Shown: positions 1 through 9,749 of the stretch, one piece after another | Position numbering within the stretch: the stretch's first letter is position 1 | Layout of the letters: each line of letters starts with the position of its first letter | Assembly: GCF_000191065.1 (NCBI RefSeq) | Contig: NZ_GL872282.1 | Coordinates: forward strand, 528,306 to 592,305 | DNA: 64,000 nucleotides | Reading direction: 5' to 3' | Source: Prevotella multiformis DSM 16608 | GTDB lineage: Bacteria > Bacteroidota > Bacteroidia > Bacteroidales > Bacteroidaceae | Position numbers and translations under genes: made by a program | The notes under the pieces: generated by a model | Told to the model about the DNA's origin: nothing | The model's input: only the letters and a program-made list of their open reading frames with translations | The model's database searches: none

Positions 1-1608
1 CGCATGCCGGCTCCTGCCGTCGGAATTGTCAGCGAACATACCGTTCCGCATGTGACCGACACGGTACATGTTGTCGTACCCGATCCTGCCAGCCACCATG
101 TAGTGCAGTTTCCCGAGGGTCTCGGTGTAGCTGGTCCACAGCTGGCCGCGGCGTACATTGATGTTGTAGTCATAGCCGAACCGGTCGCCTTCATAGACGA
201 GCTTGCCCAGTCCCAGCGTACCTGCCGTGTTGAGGTCGTACTGGATGCGCGGGTCATTGGCGGCATAGCTGCCGATGGCGTAGGTATTCACGTTATGGAA
301 GCTCCGGGCACCCAGCAGGTCCTCCATCGTCTGATAGTGCCGGGCAAGGTTCTGTCCGAGGAGGAAGCCGACGTTGACCACCCTGTTCTTCCCGACATGG
401 CCGGTGAGCGTAGACGAGAGGGACACCGTCATGTTGTCATTGTGCTTTGCCTGTACATAGTAGAGGGCATCCTCTCCGTTGGCGGCTGCCTGACGGTTGG
501 CATAGTAGAGACGATCCCACTGGATCTGCCGGTTCTCCTTGCTGCCCCACCACTCTACGGCCGTCTTCCAATCGGCATACGCCTGTGCGGTACGGTAGCG
601 CGCATTGCCCTCGCCCCACACGTCGTAATAGCTGCTCGGGAGATTCTTCCAGTAGTCAGGCTGCGGGTTGTCGCTGTTGTTATAATTCAGCTTCGTGCTC
701 TTGTACATGGAGTATTTGGCGAAGAGGCTTGTCGTCAGCTTCGTCTTCTTGCTGATGTCCCAGTCCCAGGTGAGGACGGCGGAAGGTGCGAAGTCGTTTA
801 CCACACGGCTGTTGCGCCTGTGACCGTTCTGATAGCCCCAGTAAGGATTGTACTGGTAGTCGTTGGCGAGCCAGTAGGCCTCATCCGTACTCGCACCCTG
901 TGAGGCACGCTCGGTCGGATTTCCCCAGGTGGACAAAGACAGGGAATGGCCGTTGTTCCACTTCTTCTGCACGCCGAAGTAGTAGGACAGGGAGTTGTAG
1001 AAGGTCCCCTCGACGTAGCCGCGGTTCGCCCAGCGGTAAGCCACGCTGGCCGCCACCGCCCAGCCTCTGGCATTGAAGCCGCTGCCGTAGTTGTACATGC
1101 CGCGGAGGGTATAGTTGCGGTTGGCAGCGGAAAGGGTGACACGGTGTCCGGCTGCCATCGACCCGGCACGGAAGTCGTAGTTGTTGCTTCCCGCCAGCCC
1201 CGTCATGGAGAAGCTGTTGTCCTCGAAGGGAAGCGCGAAATCAACGTTGCGTGTCTGCTGGTTGATGCCTCCCACCATGGAATAGCGGAACTGCCCGCTT
1301 TCCAGGTCGTTCACGGGGGCGCCGTTGATATAGATGTCGTTATACTTCTGGTTCAGCGCACGGTAACGGAAGCGCATGGGAGAATACAGGAACCCCACCT
1401 GTGAAGCATAGACGTTACTGTTCGAGTTGAGGATCGTGACGTTGTCGTTCATGTCGTTGTCCTCGCCCAACTGCGCCTCGGTAAAGGTAAACGCTTCCTC
1501 GTCCATGGCATGGGCCGTCTGCTCCTGCTTGCCCGCGTGGGTGTTCTGTGCGACCACCAGCGACGAACTGCACAGTGCCAGCACGGCGAGTTTCAGCTTT
1601 TTCTGCAT
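1..1608 (-). CDS. TonB-dependent receptor, partial (N-terminal 536 residues)
   Basis: Reading from the ATG at 1608 the frame stays open to the window edge, so the C-terminal part is missing. The protein starts with a signal peptide (MQKKLKLAVLALCSSSLVVA, then QN). It continues with a plug-like segment (YNDIYINGAPVNDLESG, about residues 90-106) and then many alternating aromatic/polar stretches typical of an outer-membrane barrel. No carboxypeptidase-like or STN domain precedes the plug. The family is an energy-dependent outer-membrane importer; the substrate cannot be read from the sequence. It is divergent from the secreted endonuclease/phosphatase-family gene at 1899, which fits a shared uptake and degradation role (inference). 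The receptor class is likely; the exact subfamily is not certain. Confidence 0.8.
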   Translation of the reverse strand, partial: MQKKLKLAVLALCSSSLVVAQNTHAGKQEQTAHAMDEEAFTFTEAQLGEDNDMNDNVTILNSNSNVYASQVGFLYSPMRFRYRALNQKYNDIYINGAPVNDLESGQFRYSMVGGINQQTRNVDFALPFEDNSFSMTGLAGSNNYDFRAGSMAAGHRVTLSAANRNYTLRGMYNYGSGFNARGWAVAASVAYRWANRGYVEGTFYNSLSYYFGVQKKWNNGHSLSLSTWGNPTERASQGASTDEAYWLANDYQYNPYWGYQNGHRRNSRVVNDFAPSAVLTWDWDISKKTKLTTSLFAKYSMYKSTKLNYNNSDNPQPDYWKNLPSSYYDVWGEGNARYRTAQAYADWKTAVEWWGSKENRQIQWDRLYYANRQAAANGEDALYYVQAKHNDNMTVSLSSTLTGHVGKNRVVNVGFLLGQNLARHYQTMEDLLGARSFHNVNTYAIGSYAANDPRIQYDLNTAGTLGLGKLVYEGDRFGYDYNINVRRGQLWTSYTETLGKLHYMVAGRIGYDNMYRVGHMRNGMFADNSDGRSRHA

Positions 1609-1898
1609 AGTAGATTACATTAATATATGTTATACTTTGCGTGCAAAGTAACAAAATAAATTTTAAAAAGGAAAGACTTTTTGATTAAATTTTCAGGAAT
1701 CATGCCTAAATCTCGGATTAATTACCGATATTTGCAGATCCAATAAGAAGATAAACGAAACACGGCACGTGTCGTCCGGCACGCCTGCCACCGGGACAGA
1801 CGACGGCGGACCGGCAGCACGGATGCCGCTGCGAACGTCACCGGACACAGCCCCTCATGTCTGAAACCTCTAATTACGAACTACAACATTTAACAAGA
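1609..1898. promoter_or_regulatory. Divergent promoter region with an 18-bp palindrome
   Basis: The 290-bp gap between the divergent receptor and endonuclease genes contains the perfect inverted repeat TACTTTGCGTGCAAAGTA at 1633-1650. Each arm forms a near-consensus Bacteroidetes -7 box: ATACTTTG (1632-1639) reading right and TTACTTTG (1651-1644) reading left. The two promoters would face each other and overlap, so simultaneous use is unlikely. The remaining bases to 1898 show no convincing coding frame. The promoter call rests on motif resemblance only. Confidence 0.45.
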
Positions 1899-2942
1899 AT
1901 GAGAAAGTTACTATTTGTTCTTTTCTGTACCGTCCTCCTCGGTACGTCCGCCTCGGCGCAGAAGAAGTTTTCCGTTTACGCCGTCGGCTTCTACAACCAG
2001 GAAAATCTGTTCGACTGCACACACGACGAGGGGAAGAACGACTATGATTTCACACCGGACGGAAGTTACCATTGGAATGAGATGAAGTACACACACAAGC
2101 TGCACAACATGGCGACCGTACTGTCCGAGATGGGGACGGACGTCCTGCCGAAGGTGGGATGTGCGCTCATCGGCCTGGCGGAGGTGGAAAACGACCATGT
2201 CATGCGCGACCTCGTCGCCCAGCCCGAACTGGCGGCCCGCGGCTATCACTTCGTACACATCGAGGGACCCGACCACCGCGGCATCGACTGCGCCCTGCTA
2301 TTCAATCCGAAGTTCTTCACGATCCGTAACACGAAACTGGTGCCCTACGTGTACGACCTGCCGAAGGACAGCACCCGTGCCACCCGCGGATTCCTTACGG
2401 TCAGCGGCACGATGGCCGGCGAACACGTGACGGTCGTCGTATGCCACCTGCCGAGCCGCGGCGCCGATTCCTACTACCGGGAGCTGGGCGGCAGACAGGT
2501 CAAGGCGCTGAAAGACTCCCTCTTCCGCGACGACAAGGACGTGAAGGTGATCGTGATGGGCGACATGAACGACGACCCGACGGACAAGAGCATACACGAC
2601 TGCCTGTCGGCAAAGGCTGAAATCAGCGAGGTAGGACCGGGCGACATGTACAACCCCTGGTACAACGTCCTTGTGAAAGAGGGGACAGGCACCTTGCAGT
2701 ATCAGGGCAAGTGGAACCTCTTCGACCAGATCATCATGACGCCTAACCTGCTCGACAAGGAAGGCAAGAAGGACTTCAGGGAACTGAAATTCTGGAAGAA
2801 CCAGATCTTCCGCCGCGACTATCTCTTCCAGGAGACAGGCAAATACAAGGGGAACACCAAACGTACCACGGCCGGCGGCGTATGGCTGGACGGCTACTCC
2901 GACCACCTGCCGGTTGTCACTTATTTTGTCAAGGAGCAGTAA
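1899..2942 (+). CDS. Secreted endonuclease/exonuclease/phosphatase family protein
   Basis: 347 residues from the ATG at 1899. An in-frame ATG at 1857 is less likely because the signal peptide MRKLLFVLFCTVLLGTSASAQ starts at 1899. Metal-dependent EEP-fold motifs are visible in order: NQENLFD (residues 33-39), GLAEVEND (about 92-99), VMGDMNDDP (about 219-227) and SDHLPVV near the C-terminus. These supply the metal ligands and the catalytic Asp/His of the DNase I-like superfamily. Substrates in the family include DNA, RNA and phospho-sugars or lipids, so the substrate is left open. The signal peptide places it in the periplasm or outside the cell. It is divergent from a TonB-dependent receptor. 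Confidence 0.88.
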   Translation: MRKLLFVLFCTVLLGTSASAQKKFSVYAVGFYNQENLFDCTHDEGKNDYDFTPDGSYHWNEMKYTHKLHNMATVLSEMGTDVLPKVGCALIGLAEVENDHVMRDLVAQPELAARGYHFVHIEGPDHRGIDCALLFNPKFFTIRNTKLVPYVYDLPKDSTRATRGFLTVSGTMAGEHVTVVVCHLPSRGADSYYRELGGRQVKALKDSLFRDDKDVKVIVMGDMNDDPTDKSIHDCLSAKAEISEVGPGDMYNPWYNVLVKEGTGTLQYQGKWNLFDQIIMTPNLLDKEGKKDFRELKFWKNQIFRRDYLFQETGKYKGNTKRTTAGGVWLDGYSDHLPVVTYFVKEQ

Positions 2943-3031
2943 AGAGCCCCTGCCCAACAGTGGGAATCCCGGCCGCCGTCCGCAAGCCCGCTTATGACGC
3001 ACGCCGCCCGGGAGGCTTTGCAGGACCGTGA

Positions 3032-3058
3032 GGATTCCCGGCCGGCGGCCGGGAATCC
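3032..3058. terminator. GC-rich hairpin downstream of the endonuclease-family gene
   Basis: A perfect 12-bp stem, GGATTCCCGGCC against GGCCGGGAATCC, with a GGC loop. The 3' flank is CCGTCCTCCTTT, so a T-tract is weak. A partial copy of the arm (GGGAATCCCGGCCG) also lies about 70 bases upstream. It may act as a transcription end or be part of a dispersed palindrome. The surrounding 2943-3224 has no credible gene. Confidence 0.4.
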
Positions 3059-3224
3059 CCGTCCTCCTTTAGAGAGAAGAAACCGGACGGACGGTGTAAC
3101 GGAAACAGGGGCCGGACAGCCGCTGCGGCAACTGCCCCCCGTATCTCTCCGCACCCGACAGATACATCAGGGCTGCCCCCTTTGACTCCCCATCACTCCT
3201 CTAATCCTATTCTCAAAAGAAACA

Positions 3225-3809
3225 ATGGAAACAGAAACCCATCCCTTCGAACCATGGCTGCCCGCCAATGCCCGCCTCCTGCTGTTAGGGACTTTCCCGC
3301 CTGCACCGAAGCGGTGGTGCATGGAATGGTACTACCCCAATTACACGAACGACATGTGGCGCATCTTCGGCCATGTGTTCTTCGATGACAAACAGCATTT
3401 CGTGGACGAAGAGAACAAGACCTACCGGCTGGACCTGCTCAAGCCGTTCCTGAAGGAGAAAGGCATTGCCATCTTCGACACGGCACTGCGCATCCGACGC
3501 ACCACCGGCACCGCCTCCGACAAAGACCTGGAGATCATAGAGCCGGCCGACCTCGACGGCATGCTCCAGGCCCTCCCAGAGTGCAAGGCGGTACTGGCTG
3601 CCGGACAGCTGGCGACAAAGGTTTTTACGGATCATTACGGGATTGATGCACGCAAGATGAAGATGGGAGACCACAAGGAGTTCCGCTTCGGACAGCGCGT
3701 CATCCGCCTGTACCGTGAGCCGAGCAGCAGCCGCGCCTACCCCATGAAGGTGGAGAAGAAGGCGGAATACTACAGGCAGATGCTGGCAGAAGTGGGAATC
3801 CTGAAGTAA
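3225..3809 (+). CDS. Uracil-DNA glycosylase superfamily protein
   Basis: 194 residues. The N-terminal motif LLLGTFPP (about residues 19-26), followed by the conserved WYYPNYTNDMWRIFG stretch, matches the first substrate-binding motif and following helix of Mug/family-6-like uracil-DNA glycosylases. The C-terminal YREPSSSRAYPM corresponds to the DNA-intercalation loop motif. Proteins of this superfamily flip out and remove damaged bases such as uracil or hypoxanthine; the precise lesion is not evident here. The start METETH gives the normal length for the family. It lies just upstream of uridine kinase (35-base gap) and may share a transcript with it. Confidence 0.82.
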   Translation: METETHPFEPWLPANARLLLLGTFPPAPKRWCMEWYYPNYTNDMWRIFGHVFFDDKQHFVDEENKTYRLDLLKPFLKEKGIAIFDTALRIRRTTGTASDKDLEIIEPADLDGMLQALPECKAVLAAGQLATKVFTDHYGIDARKMKMGDHKEFRFGQRVIRLYREPSSSRAYPMKVEKKAEYYRQMLAEVGILK

Positions 3810-3844
3810 GCCGACTGACGACAGAAGAACAAAAAACAGAGAAA

Positions 3845-4471
3845 ATGAAAGACAAGACAACCATCATCGGAATAGCCGGCGGAACCGGTTCGGGGAAGAC
3901 CACCGTTGTGAAGAAAATCGTCAAAAGCCTTCCGCCCCATTATGTGGCCGTCGTCCCGCTGGACTCTTATTACAATGACACCACGGGGCTTACTGACGAG
4001 GAGCGAAAGGCCATCAACTTCGACCATCCCGACGCCTTCGACTGGAAACTGCTGATCAAGCAGGTCAACGAACTGCGTGAGGGGAAGGCCATCGAGCAGC
4101 CCACGTACAGCTACATCCTCTGCAACCGACTGCCGGAGACCATCCATGTAGAGCCGAAACCCGTCATCATCGTCGAGGGAATCATGGCACTCAGCAACAA
4201 ACGCCTGCGCGACATGATGGACCTCAAGATCTTCGTCGACTGCGATCCTGACGAACGCCTCATCCGCAACATCCAGCGTGATACGATAGACCGCGGACGT
4301 ACCGTCTCGATGGTGGTAGAACGCTATCTGGAAGTGCTGAAGCCCATGCACGAACAGTTCATTGAACCGACAAAGCGGTATGCCAACCTGATTATCCCGC
4401 AGGGAGGCGAGAACGTGAAAGGCATCAATATCCTCTGTAAATATATCGAGGGACTGATGCCGAAGAAATAG
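3845..4471 (+). CDS. udk: Uridine kinase
   Basis: 208 residues, the usual length for bacterial uridine/cytidine kinases. The Walker A loop GGTGSGKT is at residues 12-19. The DSYYND stretch follows the P-loop as in Udk and contains the nucleoside-binding Asp. NFDHPDAFDW and the VEGIMAL strand are also diagnostic. The enzyme phosphorylates uridine and cytidine to UMP/CMP in pyrimidine salvage (cytoplasm). It follows the glycosylase-family gene closely on the same strand. Confidence 0.95.
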   Translation: MKDKTTIIGIAGGTGSGKTTVVKKIVKSLPPHYVAVVPLDSYYNDTTGLTDEERKAINFDHPDAFDWKLLIKQVNELREGKAIEQPTYSYILCNRLPETIHVEPKPVIIVEGIMALSNKRLRDMMDLKIFVDCDPDERLIRNIQRDTIDRGRTVSMVVERYLEVLKPMHEQFIEPTKRYANLIIPQGGENVKGINILCKYIEGLMPKK

Positions 4472-5081
4472 GCGAGAGGGGGGGCGAAGGATTCTCCCGC
4501 CCCCGGCCGTGCCGGCAGTGGACACCAGCCGTGTTGCCGGTGAACACCCGCCGTGCCGAGGCTTCGCGCGATCCGACAAGCATTACCGGTTCTTCTGAGC
4601 CGGCAGGACTCTGCAGAGCTCTCATACCGCCTGGGCATTTAACGGAAAAAGACAAACGGCACCTGTCCGCCGGACAGCATCTGCCTGCGTTTCAGGCGGC
4701 ATTCCCCTGCCCTTCAAATGACTCCCGGCCGGACTTCAAACGATGCCTGTCCGGACTCCAAGTACAGTATTCTCCATTTCGGATGACATTTTGCCACCTA
4801 AGCCGACACAGGCCTGACCTTACGCCCGTTACACCCCGCAAAATCCTTACATCTTATTATATTACAGCCCCGTAACATACGAATCGATAACGAAAAAGGC
4901 TTAAATTCAGGGATATATAACCAAAGCGTCCTCCGCTTTTATTTTATTAACATCATTTTATCTGATTTTCTTTTGTGTCTTCATTTCTTTTATCTATATT
5001 TGCACGCAAACATAAACCTAAGCCAGTTTAAACATAACCGTTACTGCCAGGAGAAGAACAAAATTTAAAGCCTAAACAAAT
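4472..5081. other. Intergenic region, uridine kinase to gcvT
   Basis: About 610 bp with no credible gene; short open frames here lack any recognisable domain. The first half is GC-rich and the last 200 bp is AT-rich and holds the gcv promoter. I looked for a glycine-riboswitch-like tandem aptamer in the roughly 70-base leader and saw none. Nothing else is recognised. Confidence 0.6.
4972..5002 (+). promoter_or_regulatory. Promoter of the glycine cleavage operon
   Basis: Bacteroidetes-type sigma-ABfr promoter: TTTG at 4972-4975, 19-base spacer, TATATTTG at 4995-5002. Transcription would begin around 5009, giving a leader of about 70 bases before gcvT. Both elements match the consensus TTTG-N19-TAnnTTTG exactly. 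Confidence 0.75.
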
Positions 5082-6167
5082 ATGACAAACAAAAGAACTT
5101 GCCTGTACGACAAACACGTTGCATTGGGCGCACAGATGACCCCATTCGCCGGTTTTGACATGCCTATTCAGTACACCGGGATTATCGACGAGCACAATGC
5201 GGTGCGGGAGCACTGCGGTGTCTTCGACGTCTCCCATATGGGAGAGGTGATGGTTTCGGGGCCGGAAGCGGACAAATACATCAACCACATCTTCACGAAC
5301 GACGTGACAGGACTGCCGGCCGGGAAGGTGCTCTATGGAATGCTCTGCTATCCCGACGGAGGCGTGGTGGACGATACCTGCATCTGCAAACTCGACGAAC
5401 AGCTCTTTCTCATGACCATCAATGCCGCCAATATCGACAAGGACATGGCATGGATCGAGCAGAATGGAAAGGGTTTCAATGTTGTCATCGAAAACAAGAG
5501 CGATGCCTATGGCCAGCTGGCGATACAGGGGCCGGAAGCCGAAGAGAAGATGGAGAAAGTGCTCGGTCTTGCCTGCAAGGACCTGAAATTCTACGAAGTA
5601 AAACAACAGGAGAAAGACGGTGAAAAAGTCATTGTCTCCCGCACCGGATATACCGGTGAGGACGGATTTGAGGTCTATGGAACACCGGGATACATCGTCA
5701 AGGCATGGGACAAGCTCATGGATGCCGGCGTGAAGCCGTGCGGACTGGGCTGTCGTGACACGCTGCGTTTTGAGGTCGGACTGCCGCTCTACGGCGACGA
5801 ACTTTCCGACAAGATCTCACCGGTCATGGCAGGCCTTTCAATGTTCGTGAAGTTCGACAAAGAGGAATTCATCGGCAAGGAGGCGCTCCTGCGTCAGAAG
5901 ACGGAGGGTGTCACCCGGCGTCTGCGCGGCATCGAGCTGGAAGGCAATGCCATCCCACGCCATGGCTACAAGGTACTCAAGGACGGCAAGGAAGTAGGGG
6001 AAGTCACCACAGGCTACCGCCTCATCTCGACCGAAAAGAGCTGTGCTGTCGCTCTGGTAGATGCCGCCATCAAGATGGGGGACAGTGTCGAAGTGCAGAT
6101 CCGCAAGAAGACTTTCCCCGGCACTATCGTCAAAAAGAAATTCTACGAGAAGCACTACAAGAAGTGA
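5082..6167 (+). CDS. gcvT: Aminomethyltransferase (glycine cleavage T protein)
   Basis: 361 residues, full length. It begins TCLYDKHVALGAQMTPFAGFDMP, with the folate-binding entry motif typical of GcvT, and carries GYTGEDGFEVY near residue 190 and RDTLRFEVGLPLYG near 225. GcvT transfers the aminomethyl carbon from the lipoyl arm of GcvH to tetrahydrofolate, releasing ammonia. It is the first gene of gcvT-gcvH-gcvPA-gcvPB-lpd, all on the plus strand, with a strong promoter motif just upstream. Confidence 0.97.
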   Translation: MTNKRTCLYDKHVALGAQMTPFAGFDMPIQYTGIIDEHNAVREHCGVFDVSHMGEVMVSGPEADKYINHIFTNDVTGLPAGKVLYGMLCYPDGGVVDDTCICKLDEQLFLMTINAANIDKDMAWIEQNGKGFNVVIENKSDAYGQLAIQGPEAEEKMEKVLGLACKDLKFYEVKQQEKDGEKVIVSRTGYTGEDGFEVYGTPGYIVKAWDKLMDAGVKPCGLGCRDTLRFEVGLPLYGDELSDKISPVMAGLSMFVKFDKEEFIGKEALLRQKTEGVTRRLRGIELEGNAIPRHGYKVLKDGKEVGEVTTGYRLISTEKSCAVALVDAAIKMGDSVEVQIRKKTFPGTIVKKKFYEKHYKK

Positions 6168-6212
6168 AATGAAGTGAGGTGAGACATAGCCCCGATAGCC
6201 GCGTACCATTCC

Positions 6213-6244
6213 CCATCACCGCTTATCACCGCCTATCACCGCCT
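6213..6244. repeat. Short tandem repeat, unit close to TATCACCGCC
   Basis: Three consecutive roughly 10-base units (ccatcaccgc, ttatcaccgc, ctatcaccgc) lie between gcvT and gcvH. The same unit recurs on the other side of gcvH at 6729-6832. No coding potential. Function unknown. Confidence 0.7.
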
Positions 6245-6280
6245 GCAAAAAATAAAACCCATCTTAAAAGAAAACATATT

Positions 6281-6661
6281 ATGGCAAAAGTTATTGAAGG
6301 ACTCTACTACTCTGAGTCACACGAATTTGTGAAAGTCGCTGGAAACACCGGCTACATCGGAATCACCGACTATGCCCAGCATGCTCTGGGCAACATCGTC
6401 TACGTGGATATGCCCGAGGTAGATGACGAGGTAGAAGTCAACGAAGACTTCGGCGCTATCGAGAGCGTCAAGGCTGCTTCCGACCTCAAGTCTCCCGTTT
6501 CAGGAAAAGTCATCGAAGTCAATGAGGCACTGGAAGATGAGCCGGGCTTACTCAACAAGGACGCTTTCGGCAACTGGATCATCAAGGTCGAGCTTTCTGA
6601 TACTTCCGAGCTGAAAGACCTCATGGATGCCAAGGCCTACGAGGAGTTCTGCGCAAAATAG
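6281..6661 (+). CDS. gcvH: Glycine cleavage system H protein
   Basis: 126 residues from the ATG at 6281. The upstream in-frame ATG at 6179 would add 34 residues encoded by the tandem repeat and is rejected. The lipoylated lysine is K64 in GAIESVKAASDLKSPVSG, at the normal position. GcvH carries the aminomethyl group from the P-protein to GcvT and is reoxidised by lipoamide dehydrogenase. The length and the HEFVKV and GITDYAQHALG blocks are standard. Confidence 0.97.
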   Translation: MAKVIEGLYYSESHEFVKVAGNTGYIGITDYAQHALGNIVYVDMPEVDDEVEVNEDFGAIESVKAASDLKSPVSGKVIEVNEALEDEPGLLNKDAFGNWIIKVELSDTSELKDLMDAKAYEEFCAK

Positions 6662-6728
6662 TCTCCTCACGAGAAACCATGGGACGGGGTAGACGGTGAC
6701 GCATGAAGGGGGCAAGCCTGCCTTCACG

Positions 6729-6832
6729 CATCACCGCCTATCACTGCTTATCACCGCCTGCCCTCTCCTATCACTACCTATCACCGCCTACCCTCTCCTA
6801 TCACCACTCATCCCCGCCCATCCCCGCCTACC
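6729..6832. repeat. Degenerate tandem repeat, unit close to TATCACCGCC
   Basis: About ten degenerate units of 10 bases (tatcaccgcc, tatcactgct, tatcactacc, catccccgcc), two of them separated by a ctgccctctc-type spacer, fill most of the 201-bp gcvH-gcvPA gap. The same unit occurs before gcvH. All variants keep T or C-rich purine-poor character, so the messenger would be largely unstructured here. Role unknown. Confidence 0.75.
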
Positions 6833-6862
6833 CACAACCAACCTAACCAATCCCTAAGAACA

Positions 6863-8173
6863 ATGAACCACAAGTTTTTACCTCACACCAATGAGGATAT
6901 CCAACAGATGCTCGACCGGATCGGCATCAAAGACCTCAACGGTCTCTATGCAGAAGTTCCAGAAAGCATCCGTTTCAAGGGAGACTACGACCTCCCGGAA
7001 GCAATGAGCGAGTTGGAAATACGCGCTTTCTTCGAGAAACTCGGACAAAAGAACAGTCTCTTGACCTGCTTTGCAGGCGGCGGCGTGTACGACCACTATG
7101 CGCCGAGCGTCATCCCAAACCTCCTGAGCCGGTCAGAGTTCCTCACCTCCTACACTCCCTACCAGGCTGAAATCTCACAGGGAACACTTCATTACATCTT
7201 CGAGTTCCAGAGCATGATCGCAGAACTCACAGGCATGGACATTGCCAATGCCTCCATGTATGAAGGGACGACAGCCACGGCAGAAGCCATGATGGCAGCA
7301 TTCCACAATTCCAAGAAAGCCGATACCGTACTGTATTCCGAGACCTTGTCCGAGAACATCATCGGTGTTCTCAAGACGTATGCTCATTTCCACGGAGTGA
7401 CGCTCAGACCGGTCAAGGCCGAAGAGGGGGTGACTTCCCACGAAGAACTGAAGAAACAGGTTGAGGCCGGAGGAGTAGCCGGCGTCATCGTACAGCAGCC
7501 GAACCGCTACGGTATCATCGAAGACTTCACCGGCTTCGCCGATACGTGTCATGACAAGAAAGCGCTGTTCATCGTCAACAGTGTGGCTTCCGACCTGGCC
7601 CTCCTGAAGACACCTGGGGAATGGGGAGCAGACCTGGCCGTAGGCGACATCCAGAGCCTCGGACTGCCGATGGCCTTCGGCGGCCCTTATGCCGGCTATA
7701 TGTGCTCGACGGAGAAACTCATGCGCAAGCTCCCCGGACGCATCGTCGGAAAGACCTGCGACAGCCGTGGCCAGCGCGTATTCGTACTTACACTGCAGGC
7801 ACGCGAGCAGCATATCCGCCGCCAGAAAGCCACCTCCAACATCTGTTCCAACCAGAGCCTGATGGCACTTTATGCAACCATCTACATGAGCATCATGGGG
7901 AAAGAAGGCATGAAAGAGGTCGCCCAGACCAGCTACGACGCTGCACATTACCTCTGTGAACAGCTCACCGCCACAGAAAAGGCAAAGCTCGTCTACGACA
8001 AGCCGTTCTTCAATGAGTTCCTCGTACAGATGAAGGAGCGCGACGCCTTCTTTGACAAAGCGGTCAGGAACGGAATCCTACCGGGCATCAAGGTCGATGA
8101 CGACAGACTGCTCATCGCCGTGACAGAGAAACGGACGAAAGAAGAGATCGACACGCTTGTCGGATTATTATAG
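6863..8173 (+). CDS. gcvPA: Glycine dehydrogenase (decarboxylating) subunit 1
   Basis: 436 residues, the normal size of the N-terminal half of the two-subunit P-protein. It opens with FLPHTNEDIQQMLDRIGI and contains YTPYQAEISQGTLH and the MYEGTTATAEAM block. With GcvPB it forms the PLP-dependent enzyme that decarboxylates glycine and passes the aminomethyl group to GcvH. It is followed 25 bases later by gcvPB. Confidence 0.96.
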   Translation: MNHKFLPHTNEDIQQMLDRIGIKDLNGLYAEVPESIRFKGDYDLPEAMSELEIRAFFEKLGQKNSLLTCFAGGGVYDHYAPSVIPNLLSRSEFLTSYTPYQAEISQGTLHYIFEFQSMIAELTGMDIANASMYEGTTATAEAMMAAFHNSKKADTVLYSETLSENIIGVLKTYAHFHGVTLRPVKAEEGVTSHEELKKQVEAGGVAGVIVQQPNRYGIIEDFTGFADTCHDKKALFIVNSVASDLALLKTPGEWGADLAVGDIQSLGLPMAFGGPYAGYMCSTEKLMRKLPGRIVGKTCDSRGQRVFVLTLQAREQHIRRQKATSNICSNQSLMALYATIYMSIMGKEGMKEVAQTSYDAAHYLCEQLTATEKAKLVYDKPFFNEFLVQMKERDAFFDKAVRNGILPGIKVDDDRLLIAVTEKRTKEEIDTLVGLL

Positions 8174-8198
8174 TCAACCATCCTAAACCTAAGCAACA

Positions 8199-9689
8199 AT
8201 GAACAACAAACTATATGGCAATCTGATATTCGAATTGTCGCATCCAGGCAGACGTGCCTACAGCCTTCCGGAAAACCGATTCGGGCATCATCCCTTGCCC
8301 GACGCCTGCAGAAGGGCCAAAGATGCCGAACTGCCCGAATGTGACGAGATGACGGTCGTACGGCACTATACCAACCACAGTGAAAACAACTTCGGCGTTG
8401 ACAACGGATTCTACCCTCTCGGTTCCTGTACGATGAAGTACAATCCTGTCATCAACGAGGAAATCTCATCGTTGAAGGCCTTTACCGACCTTCATCCACA
8501 GCAGCCCGTCGAAACGGTGCAGGGAGCGTTGGAGGTGGAATACAACATCCAGCGCGCACTGGCCTCCATCACCGGCATGGCGGATGTCACACTCAATCCT
8601 TACGCCGGCGCACACGGCGAGCTGACAGGGCTGATGATCATCACGTCCTACCACCAGCAGCGGGGGGACACGAAGCGTACAAAAGTCATCGTACCCGACT
8701 CTGCCCATGGCACCAACCCGGCTTCCGCAGCAGTATGCGGACTGGAAGTCGTAGAGGTGAAGAGCACACCGGAAGGACTGGTAGATGTCAACGACCTCAG
8801 ACCGCTCTTAGGGGACGACATCGCCGGAATGATGATGACCAATCCCAATACCCTGGGACTCTTCGAGAAGGACATCCCGGAAATAGCAAAGCTCGTGCAC
8901 GACTGCGGCGGTCTGCTGTATTATGACGGGGCGAACCTCAACCCGCTGCTGGGAGCCGCACGCCCTGGCGACATGGGATTTGACGTCATCCACCTCAACC
9001 TCCACAAGACCTTCTCTACACCGCATGGCGGCGGCGGCCCGGGGTCAGGGCCTGTCGGGGTCTGCGAGAAACTGATCCCCTTCCTGCCCAAACCTCATGT
9101 CATCAAGACAAAGGAGGGCTTTGCCATCGAGGACTGCAGACTGACCGAAGAATATTCTACGGCAGACAACCGGATAGGCGGCTATCTGGGCAACTTCCTC
9201 ATCATCCTGCGTGCATACACCTATATCCTCTCCCTTGGCAGAAACCATATCAAGGAAGTCGGGCCGCTCGCCACGCTGAATGCCAACTATATCAAGGAGT
9301 GCCTGAAAGACGACTACGAACTTCCCATCGACACGCTCTGCAAGCATGAGTTTGTGTTCGACGGACTGAAGGACAAGAGCACCGGCGTGACGACCATGGA
9401 CGTAGCCAAGCGTCTGCTCGACTACGGCTACCATGCTCCGACCATCTACTTCCCGCTGCTTTTCCACGAGGCTATGATGATCGAGCCGACCGAGAGCGAA
9501 AGCAAGGATACCATCGACGGCTTCATCAAGACGATGCACGTCATCGCCAAGGAAGCCCGCGAGACACCGGAACTTGTCAAGGAGGCTCCTCACAGCACGC
9601 CTATCGGACGGGTAGACGATGTCCTGGCTGCCAAACACCCTATCCTCACTTACCGCCAGCTCATCCATGACATGGAGTCGGAAGAATAA
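8199..9689 (+). CDS. gcvPB: Glycine dehydrogenase (decarboxylating) subunit 2
   Basis: 496 residues. The PLP-binding lysine is K270 in [18 protein letters not shown], the family signature, and the [10 protein letters not shown] block near residue 73 is also characteristic. It carries the catalytic PLP site of the split P-protein and pairs with GcvPA immediately upstream. No damage is seen. Confidence 0.97.
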   Translation: MNNKLYGNLIFELSHPGRRAYSLPENRFGHHPLPDACRRAKDAELPECDEMTVVRHYTNHSENNFGVDNGFYPLGSCTMKYNPVINEEISSLKAFTDLHPQQPVETVQGALEVEYNIQRALASITGMADVTLNPYAGAHGELTGLMIITSYHQQRGDTKRTKVIVPDSAHGTNPASAAVCGLEVVEVKSTPEGLVDVNDLRPLLGDDIAGMMMTNPNTLGLFEKDIPEIAKLVHDCGGLLYYDGANLNPLLGAARPGDMGFDVIHLNLHKTFSTPHGGGGPGSGPVGVCEKLIPFLPKPHVIKTKEGFAIEDCRLTEEYSTADNRIGGYLGNFLIILRAYTYILSLGRNHIKEVGPLATLNANYIKECLKDDYELPIDTLCKHEFVFDGLKDKSTGVTTMDVAKRLLDYGYHAPTIYFPLLFHEAMMIEPTESESKDTIDGFIKTMHVIAKEARETPELVKEAPHSTPIGRVDDVLAAKHPILTYRQLIHDMESEE

Positions 9690-9749
9690 GGACGGGACGA
9701 CAGGAATCCTACACAATGAATACCATCACGCTATCAGAAGAGGTATAAC

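Noticed and set aside
5003..5081. Glycine riboswitch upstream of gcvT
   Set aside because: The leader is only about 70 bases and lacks the tandem aptamer pattern.
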